64,000 bases of DNA from Amoebophrya sp. A120 (Eukaryota > Sar > Dinophyceae > Syndiniales > Amoebophryaceae). A model generated the notes under the pieces. The model saw only the letters and a program-made list of their open reading frames with translations. It was not told the origin of the DNA and did not search any database. The translations under genes were made by a program, and so were the position numbers. The stretch lies in assembly GCA_905178155.1 (NCBI GenBank), contig CAJINV010000001.1:15748142-15812141 (forward strand). The letters run 5' to 3'. Of the stretch, positions 56,790 through 64,000 are shown one piece after another (positions within the stretch are counted from its first letter, which is position 1; each line of letters starts with the position of its first letter).

Positions 56790-59700
56790 CTAGAAGAACG
56801 TTTTCAGTGCGTTTTTGTAGAAAGCGACTGAGCTTGCGAAAGTTTTGTCGTTAAAGAGCTTCATCTCCGCAGCCATAGCATTGACATCCTCCTGCAAGAG
56901 GTGCTTGCAGAGTTCCTGCAGGTTGAAGAAGAATTTCAACCCCGGCCACCGCACGAAGTCGCTGTAATCGAGCCAGTACGCTCGCGAATCCAGACTCGAG
57001 AACGCGAATGGCGGGTATGGATGCTCCGATACAAGTTCTTCCTTCTTCCCTAAAAGTCTCGACGACCGCAGCTGGTATGAGTCTTTTGTCGTGCCCAAAT
57101 TCCCTTCGCTGTGGTAGACCGTTCGATACAGCATTTCCCTGGACGGCAAGAACAGGGGCATGTTCATGCTGTAGAATTCGTAGAAGGACATGAGTGCCGC
57201 TTCCCAGGGGATCAACACGATTGCCGTGTAGGACGCCATTTCCAGAAACGTTTTCTTCGAATCTGTGTTCAACACGTCAAACGCAAATGGGAGCTTTCCG
57301 AAGTGGATCATGCGCTTCAGCAGACACTCAAACGTCACCCACTGAAACTTTGTCCGAGACACGACACCCACGTAATGGAGCAGCTTGCGCGGCGAGAAGG
57401 AAGACTCGACTGTTGCCGCGGTGAAGCCCGCTGGTACGTAGCTGCGCGACGAAGTTGCTGGTGACGACGTTTCTTGATCTCCTCCTCCTGCACCTCCGAT
57501 CAGCTCCTCTGCCGTCGGCGGGTAGAGGTGTTTTCTCGGCACATAATACGCGTTCATGTACCGGTTGTGGGGTCGGAGAATGCGGAGTGCTTCTGTATCC
57601 GTTTTCCCAAACTGGTACCGCAGCTGCTCGAACAAGATTGGGTTATTCGTCACGTGCGTCGTCCCCTCGCGAAGGAAAAGCCTGTGCCCATAATCCCAGA
57701 AAACTTCTTGATGTTGCGCGAAGTCGTGAGGGGCCTTCCATAGAGCCGGTAACCCGAGGTAATTGAAACTCAGTGCGTCTTTTGGCAGCAAAGACGCAAT
57801 GACTTAGAGCTTGGACACCCATTCGAATTCACAGTGGTTATTTTACGGAGATTTTACATCGTCAACTATCAGCGCCTCCCTTTCCAACCATCCCGCTCAT
57901 GCCTTGACTAGTGACCGCGACAAGCTACCTGCGTTGCTAATCTTTTGGGGCCTGCACGCGCAAACTAGACAGGAAACCACGCACACCATCGGGCTAGAGT
58001 TGAAAACGCCCCATATTGTCAGTTTTTCTGTCGCGCGATACCATCGCGATTACGCTGTTACAGAAGGGCGAAAATGGGGCTGACTGCGCGTTTGGTGATT
58101 TTACGGGTTATTTTACAAGCCTGCGGCTGGTTATTTTACGAACGAACATCCGCGCAAAAATCTAATCACGGCGGCACAGTCCACATTTTTATAAAATAAC
58201 CGGCGCGCAAAAAAGCAGCTTTTCATAAAATAACCAAGCAAATTTTCCGCAAAAATCTATGAAGCCAGAAAGTCAGTTCGTCGCGTCCGTTGTGGCCGAA
58301 GGCAGAGACTCTCGTCTCTGCCTTCGGACACAAGAAGGACCCACACTGCTAGCAGGGGAAGACGCAACTAAGAAGGGGCCACCAGAAGGGGCCACAAGAA
58401 GGAACCGCATTGCAATCAAAATTCTGAACCCGAAATCTGGCTCGTATTTTTCCCCCGCAACGCCGGGGAAATTCTACCAACAATGTAAAATCTCCGCAAA
58501 ATAACCTGCCTAATTTCTAACGGCCGTCCAAGCTGTAAGCAATGACCGCACAGAGGAAGAACGGCGAGGTGCAGACGAACAGTTTTCTCGAAGGCTGAGC
58601 TGTTCCTGTTGACGCACTAGCAGTACTTCCGCCGTGAGCCGAGAGCAAAGATTCGAACACCAGCTTCAATGTTGAGATAGACGACTCCGTCGTGTAGCTC
58701 TCGTCGGCTTTGTCGAAAGCACCCAGGATGCCCGCAATCGGGTCCTGGTCGTTGCACAGCAGAGGGTACAGGTGACACTTGTAGGCGATACCGAACACGC
58801 CTTGCAAATCGATATCGTACTGGTCGTCTGGGAAAACGTGGTCGGCGATCATTGTGTAGGGCTCCAGCGTCAACGTGGGATGTGTGCCAAATAACATAAT
58901 TTGAATTGTGATCTTCCCGTTCTCGTTCAAGATAGCTGTACTGCTTGATGACGACGAGGTCGACGTCGTTGCAACACGATGGCCTCCGAATCCGCCCGGC
59001 ATCATGACCGCCCCTCCACTGGTCGTCCCCGGACCGCCGCCGGAAGCTAGGTGCAGCATCCAGGAACTGACGTCTTTCCGCGAAAAATCCGGTAATTGGT
59101 CCCTTTCCTTTGTGTTGTGCCGCTCGCCAATCGTCCAGGAGGTGCTATTCTGCAGGATTGAGAGCAGGTCCGTCGATTTGAAGCGCCAGGTAGACGACTC
59201 CACGTAGTCGAGGCACTGCAGGGAGCCAAGAAGTGTCAGACCGTTCTTCGCGTAGTCAGTGTCTCCCGCGAGGCCGAGGACGACCAGCGCATTGAAGATT
59301 CCGTAGACGCAGGTGGGCGTCTGGTGCAGTTCCAGGTCGCAGATGTCGTGGAAAAACGCGTCCACGCCTTCGTACAGGCCCATCTGGTCGGACAAGCTGG
59401 CCGTCGCTAGTTCGTTGGCCACACGAATGGTCTCGGCGTTCAGGTTGCCCTTGTAGAGCAACTTGTTGAACTGCTGCCACACTTCGTGCTGCGGCGCATT
59501 GCACTTATCCACTTCAAAAGTATCGTACTAATTGCTATCGTGGATGACAAATATCCCTTTTTTAGAAAAAATAGCATTACAAGTTTCATTTTTCTTCTGG
59601 AAAAAATTTGTGATGCAATTCATACTAGTACGATACTTTTGCAATGCATAGCACTCCAGCTGGTGCAACACGGGGATTTCGTACGTGATTTCCTCCGGTT

Positions 59701-60070
59701 CTTCTTCCTTGACCGCCGACATGATGTTGTCCTCCACGTGGTGGCTCATGTCAAAACTGTGGGACATGTCCTGTGCGAAGGGCAGATGCGGAAGGGAAAT
59801 TGTCATCAGAAGGAACGAGGACAGTAGCAGCACACAGGAAGAGACCCGCTCCACGCGAGTAGTACCACCAAAGAGTTCGCTTTTTTGTCCCCTGGAACCA
59901 CTGCTGCGTAGCAATTGCTTCTGGATCGACAACAAACTTGACGAAGTTGGACGTCTTCTTCTCCCTCTGTGAAAACAATGACTGCATTTTTCTGTCAACT
60001 TCGTCCGGCGCATCGATGAGAGTGTTTGACTCACGATGCCCGTCAGTGTCCGAAACCACGAGGACAACAT
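56790..60070 (-). CDS. Type II membrane, glycosyltransferase-like protein with two introner introns
   Basis: Exons are 60070-59651, 59500-58539 and 57795-56790, 795 residues with all phases agreeing. ATG 60070 opens a basic N-terminus followed by one hydrophobic segment (VSSCVLLLSSFLLMTISL, about 78-95), the form of a Golgi type II enzyme. The middle part holds HEVWQQFNKLLYKGN and a Ser-rich loop. The C-terminal third has FEQLRYQFGKTDTEAL, YTAIVLIPWEAALMSFYEFY and MNMPLFLPSREMLYRTVY. The late SFYEFY/PLFLPS pattern is like the nucleotide-sugar-binding end of some glycosyltransferases, but I cannot assign a family. Neither intron is GT-AG; both are mobile elements with duplications. Joining at the second duplication gives LCAVIASLLPKDAL without any gap. 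Confidence 0.7.
57804..58538 (-). mobile_element. Introner of a second type, 735 bp, 8-bp target duplication
   Basis: The element is bounded by TTASAGCTTGGAC inverted ends (57804 and 58538) and flanked by the exact 8-bp duplication GCAATGAC (57796-57803 and 58539-58546, plus strand). Removing 743 nt restores the host frame: GCG GTC ATT GC joined to G TCT TTG. Inside is a nested 24-bp inverted pair (57836 and 58506, GGTTATTTTRCGGAGATTTT), four more copies of GGTTATTTTA arranged two forward and two reverse, and a 19-bp hairpin at 58291-58332. The only GT-starting placement gives GT-AA ends. Confidence 0.9.
58291..58332. repeat. Long perfect-type hairpin inside the 735-bp introner
   Basis: TGTGGCCGAAGGCAGAGAC, loop TCTC, then its inverse: 18 of 19 pairs match. 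It sits within the intron element and would form a strong RNA stem in the pre-mRNA. Confidence 0.85.
59506..59650 (-). mobile_element. Introner family B, 145 bp
   Basis: TIRs of about 25 bp (TATGCATTGCAAAAGTATCG versus TATCCACTTCAAAAGTATCG, then TACTA; three mismatches) are flanked by the 5-bp duplication AGTGC (59655-59651 and 59505-59501, minus strand order). Removing 150 nt joins GAG TGC to AAT GCG in frame. The TAT start and 5-bp duplication match family A, but the interior is unrelated. The best GT placement gives GT-AA. Confidence 0.85.
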
Positions 60071-60565
60071 GAAGGCAAATCTAACCCCTCGTGACGGAGA
60101 GGAACTACCCAGAGAGTCTTCTATCTTCGTTGCGGAGCCATGCTAGTTTGTTTTGATGTCTGCGTGCTGTCTCATGACAAAAGAGCCAGCAACTCAAGAT
60201 GAAGATCATCCTCTGTTCGTTGGGAGCAACTAAATACACAACGACCAAAAAAACAGTGACTGTGACAGGATCGGATCTTAATATTTTTGGATTTCTCCTT
60301 CCATGAAGATCTGTCATCGACAACTCGTCGGTGTCGCAATCATCCTGTCACAAGAACCTCAGGCTTAAGAACGACATGGATGAAAATGATCAAGAAAAAA
60401 CACCACCGACACGGAAAGGAGTCAAATGAAGATCTCACACCAACTGCTTTATTGCCGCCGCAACGAAATTTCCTTTAGAACGAGGAGCATCGACATGTTC
60501 CTCCCATTCTTAAGCAAAATACAGGGTTTGTAAATTCACCACGTCTTTTACCGGCTTGAGACATA
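60071..60565. other. Intergenic stretch, no gene seen
   Basis: About 495 bp upstream of the glycosyltransferase-like gene. No supported frame or repeat. Confidence 0.45.
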
Positions 60566-61450
60566 TCAGGAAATCAGCATGCTGGGGATTACTTTCTTGT
60601 AACTCTTCGGAAACAGGTCCCGCAACGAATGCCGTATCTGTGCCTCAAAGCTAGCCAAGTTACTCTCCGGGACGGGATGGCAGACTTGGGCCCCGTGCGC
60701 GGCCTCGTCGCCGGCGGGACTGCAAAGAAAGAGCTCCGTCGCGTGGTCGCAACTGTCGTCGAAGTAATACGGTCCAGTGTGGTCTACCTGGGCCGGCCAC
60801 CGCTTGATCGGTTTCCCCTGGTTCGGTCCTCGAGGAAACACCGGCAGGATCGGAGTTGCCAGTTTTGCTTCTTTTCTCTTCGCTACCACCTCGTCGTCCG
60901 CGCTTTCGCACCAGAATCGATGAAAAACCGGCGGCTTCTTCTCGGCCTGCTCATCTTCTAGCTGAGTGTCCGGATCTTGTTCTGTAGTTTCGTCTTTTTG
61001 TTCTTCCTGGGGCACGACCAGCTGCGGCCCACGTGGTTCTGGCCTTTTTATCTGGTGCTTAAAATCATCTTCGACTTCCCGTACCTTTATGTAACCTAAC
61101 GGACACGTAAAAGTCACGCGCTCCCGGCCTTTCACAAACACGACTCGTTGCACGCTTTCTTCCGTAGTCCCGGGAGGTAACTTTCCCCCGATAATTTTAG
61201 GCGCTTGCTTGTCGTGGAGGGCCTTTTTCACTTGCGTGTCCGCGTTGTTGAAGTACAGAACGTGGTCGTGCGTATCAATCAGAAAATTGTCATTTTTAGC
61301 ATGATCGACCGCCCCTTCCTTTATTTCTGCGAATGCCGTAGTTTTCGCGAGCAGAAGTTCTTTTTTCGGTTGCTGGCAGGAAACGGAACTTGAATCGCCC
61401 ACCGCCCAGGGCCAGGGCGACTCTTCGGACAAAAGTGAATGAAGCCTCAT
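60566..61450 (-). CDS. Unknown acidic protein, about 294 residues
   Basis: I do not recognise the family. The frame is open from about 61477; the first in-frame ATG is at 61450 (MRLHSLLSEESPW). The N-terminal half seems globular (NFLIDTHDHVLYFNNADTQV, RVTFTCPLGYIKV). The middle is Glu/Gln/Lys-rich (EEQKDETTEQD). A conserved-looking C-terminal part has HTGPYYFDDSCDHATELF and SLRDLFPKSYKKVIPSM. No signal peptide or membrane segment is seen. The frame being open before the ATG allows an unseen 5' exon. Confidence 0.6.
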   Translation of the reverse strand: MRLHSLLSEESPWPWAVGDSSSVSCQQPKKELLLAKTTAFAEIKEGAVDHAKNDNFLIDTHDHVLYFNNADTQVKKALHDKQAPKIIGGKLPPGTTEESVQRVVFVKGRERVTFTCPLGYIKVREVEDDFKHQIKRPEPRGPQLVVPQEEQKDETTEQDPDTQLEDEQAEKKPPVFHRFWCESADDEVVAKRKEAKLATPILPVFPRGPNQGKPIKRWPAQVDHTGPYYFDDSCDHATELFLCSPAGDEAAHGAQVCHPVPESNLASFEAQIRHSLRDLFPKSYKKVIPSMLIS

Positions 61451-62578
61451 CTTTGCGGACGATGGATTTTGGATCACAACTAGAACTACTCGCTAGTGAT
61501 ACTGTATTTTTCGGTAAAAGGATTCACACTCGAAACCAAACCACAACGCGAGAGATGAACCTTTCGGTCGATATAACGAAAATTTGTTCGACTTCGACTA
61601 GAACATCAAAAACGCACACATTATTTAACGAATCGCGTCGAAGAAGACAAGCGCAAGCCGATATACACGACGAAAAAGTTCGACAACGAGAGCGACAAAG
61701 GGAAACCCGCCTGCACGAAAAGACGACAGCAAGAGCGATTTTGTCAGCACGAGAACCCGGCGCTTTATTCGGTCAGCAGATTACACGCAAGTAGTAGCGT
61801 CAAAAACAGCCCTTTGGCTTTGGTGACCACTTTTTTTGCTCATATTGATACAGTACATTTTTTTTATCATGTTTTTTGTTGTTGAGAGCTACAGCTACTA
61901 GATTGAGATTATTCATTTGGCATATCACAGTGCGTTCATCTTGCTCCTCTCAACCCATGCTCCTCATCTCGCCGAGCTTTGTGTTTCTTAGCTTGTGTTT
62001 CGATGAATAGTCTGCTTCATACAATAGGTAAAATCTGATGTCTGTGTGTGATCTCAAGCTCGCTTGCGCATCGACATCGTCCGCCAGAGTAAAAATACTC
62101 GTTCGAAAAGGAGGTTGCTCGGTATGGAAAACTGAATAAAACGACAAACCATAAAGGAAACGTACTACCTTTACGACCTGCGCTCCATCGGATTAACAAC
62201 CTCACGCGACCTTTTGGAGACGAATATTGTTCTCGATAGAAACTGTGTATTGATAAGCCATAAAAAAACGGAATGAATTCTGATGTAGTTTTGCCATAAT
62301 AATTTCACGTGAATCATGTTGCCGAACGATTCATTTATCGAATGGCAACGACCGGTCTGCTAAAAGAGATTGATAAACGAAACAGGTAGAAATTTTTACA
62401 ACTTACATTTCAGCCCACCTCAGTGAGTCAGCTGATATGATAATGATTCTGTAAGGGGTTACTATTATAGTAAGCATAAGCTTATCAAACGACAGCTTTT
62501 CACATAGCAATTTTAGGGGTTTTTGGTAGAGAGGTCTTCTGTCAAATGCGGGGGAGAATAAATGGTGGCGCACTGTGA
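61451..62578. other. Intergenic stretch, no gene seen
   Basis: About 1.1 kb, AT-rich, with short unrelated frames (for example 61950-62205 minus). No hairpin or repeat of note. Confidence 0.45.
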
Positions 62579-64000
62579 TCAGGACTGCTCTTTTGTGCTG
62601 GGCTCCTGTTCTGGGGGGACGTACTCTGTGTCAGCCACGTAGCCCAACGCGCCGAGAATATTGGACGAAAGCTGGGCTCGCGGGTCCGCCGGGTCTTGTA
62701 TGCTCATTTCAACCGTCTTGATCTCGTCCATAAGCTTCGCCCGCTCCTCGCGCGTCTCCACCACAAATAGCATAATCTGTTGTGTTTTTTTTCGAAAAAC
62801 GCATTGAAACTGATCTTGTTCTTCATCTTGATTCGTAACAATGCACTCTAGTTGTACTGAACGGATAAAAAAACACTATCACCATGACAACGAAGAGCAA
62901 TCGCTTTACCTGTCTAAGCGCTCCCTGCACGACACCCACGAAGGAGAGCATGCCGTCGCTGTTGGTTTTCAGCTCCAGAAACTCTTTTTCTGCGTCGGTG
63001 AGTTCAAGGTCCTTTGATCGCTCCTTCTCCTCGGCGTCCATCATTTCGTATTGCAGCTCGTCGATGAATTTCTGTGCGTTCTCCTTGTCCAGCTTCAGTT
63101 TGTAGTCCGGATCGTACCTTTTCCAGTTGTCGATCGCGAGATTCACGACTTCGTCCTCGTTCTTCTGTGTGGAATCTTCGAACCCTTCGAGAATGACCGC
63201 GACCACCAGGTTGAAGACGACAAAGGTGATCAACATGGTGTAGGTAACCCAGTAAATGTAGCTCATCGCGGGCGCGCCGCACTGGATGGGGTTGTCGATG
63301 AGGCATTTGCCGTTCAACAAATCGTATGCGTCCTCCGTGGGCACATCGAAGTCCCCCACGCACGGACTGCCGTCCCACCGTCCAAACTCGTCCGCCGTCC
63401 TGCCCAGGTCGTGCATCAACTCGTTCCAGGCCTCACCCGTCATCGCGCGAACGAGCGTCATAAAGGCGCGGTAGAAGGAGCGGAAGTTCCCGCGCTCGTC
63501 GTGGGTCGAGCCGAACTGGACTTTTCCAAACATCTGCACCCCCATCACTGCGTAAAGGAACATGAGCAGAAACAGAATGCACGCGACGTTGAAAAGTTTG
63601 GGGATGGACAGGAGAAAAGCGTTGAAAATCTTGTTCAAACCTGTAGTGTAATGATGGTTTGAATTTGTATTTGATGAAAACATTGAAACTACTAGGAGAT
63701 GAGAGTGATCCCATTTAGCAATGCCAAGAACGGCCTGATACAGTCAGAGGCGATGTTTCTCTACTTGCTTCTTCGTCCTGCTTCGTGAAGAATCCATAAA
63801 AAGTAAGTCAAGAAACACTACATAAGCAGTGTTCTAACACAGTACCTTTCGCGAACCGCAGCAACCGCAGTAATCTTGCAATCCTGAAGAGCCGGATACT
63901 GCTCATTAATGCTCCGACCTTGATCTGGAAGACGAACTCCAGAATGATGCCCAACAGCGTTGCAGACACGCAGCTGAAATCAAACACGTTCCAGCCGTCG
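62579..64000 (-). CDS. Voltage-gated cation channel, C-terminal domain, 5' partial
   Basis: These channels pass Ca2+ or Na+ across the plasma or ciliary membrane in response to voltage. Exons seen are 64000-63846 (continues off the window), 63640-62910 and 62776-62579; both introns are GT-AG (205 and 133 nt) in phase. The first exon holds segment S3 and the S4 voltage sensor, SIRLFRIARLLRLLRFAKG, with Arg at every third position. Exon 2 gives S5 (FLLMFLYAVMGVQMFG), the pore LVRAMTGEAWNEL with Glu at the filter, and S6 (YTMLITFVVFNLVVAVILEG). NWKRYDPDY after S6 is the usual start of the C-terminal EF-hand-like region. The order and the short tail fit domain IV of a four-domain channel. The Glu suggests Ca2+ permeation, but the other repeats are not in view. 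Confidence 0.92.

Overview
This 64 kb window is eukaryotic nuclear DNA. Every gene I can support lies on the minus strand: sixteen genes, read right to left. Most have short introns of about 90-205 nt with GT-AG ends, and joining exons at these sites restores the reading frame exactly. Long one-way gene arrays, very large low-complexity proteins, and introns made of transposon-like elements with terminal inverted repeats (TIRs) and target-site duplications (TSDs) together point to an alveolate. The best fit is a dinoflagellate-lineage genome of the Syndiniales/Amoebophrya kind. The organism is an inference; no rRNA or spliced-leader sequence was seen.

Layout from left to right, with transcription running leftwards. 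Positions 1-455 are the cut half of a long-TIR element. 476-3365 is a peptidase C45/acyl-CoA:6-aminopenicillanate acyltransferase-like enzyme with a roughly 400-residue insertion. 4167-5765 is an unknown protein. 6661-9450 is a coiled-coil protein. 9810-10888 is a complete long-TIR element whose left half is identical to the copy at 1-455. 11087-11386 is a small unknown protein. 12108-16887 is a MATCAP-type tubulin tyrosine carboxypeptidase with a very long tail. 17614-22717 is a low-complexity protein ending in a partial J-like segment. 23470-25364 and 28547-30587 are tandem paralogues with a BMT5-like Rossmann methyltransferase domain, separated by an unknown Cys-rich protein at 26272-27756. 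31522-32778 is a thioredoxin/PDI-like protein. 33267-46129 is a giant ABCA-type transporter. 46905-47928 is a multi-pass membrane protein. 48389-51070 is a ubiquilin (DSK2). 51878-52579 is a GC-rich repeat-like island. 52844-56280 is a receptor-like pseudo-hydrolase/PDZ protein. 56790-60070 is a type II membrane glycosyltransferase-like protein. 60566-61450 is unknown. 62579-64000 is the C-terminal end of a four-domain-type voltage-gated cation channel, cut by the right edge.

The most notable system is a set of introns that are themselves mobile elements (introners). Four fall inside three genes. In each case, removing the element plus one TSD copy restores the frame. Three have 5-bp TSDs and TIRs beginning TAT; the fourth has an 8-bp TSD and an unrelated TIR. 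No placement of the splice within any TSD gives GT-AG ends. The glycosyltransferase-like gene has no other introns. The second notable item is a predicted 969-residue protein that joins a signal peptide, an alpha/beta-hydrolase ectodomain with glycine in place of the nucleophile, a membrane segment, an Ala/Glu-rich coiled coil and a PDZ-like domain.

There is no operon-like functional cluster. The genes cover membrane transport and channels, proteostasis (ubiquilin, PDI, J-like), tubulin modification, RNA methylation and glycosylation.
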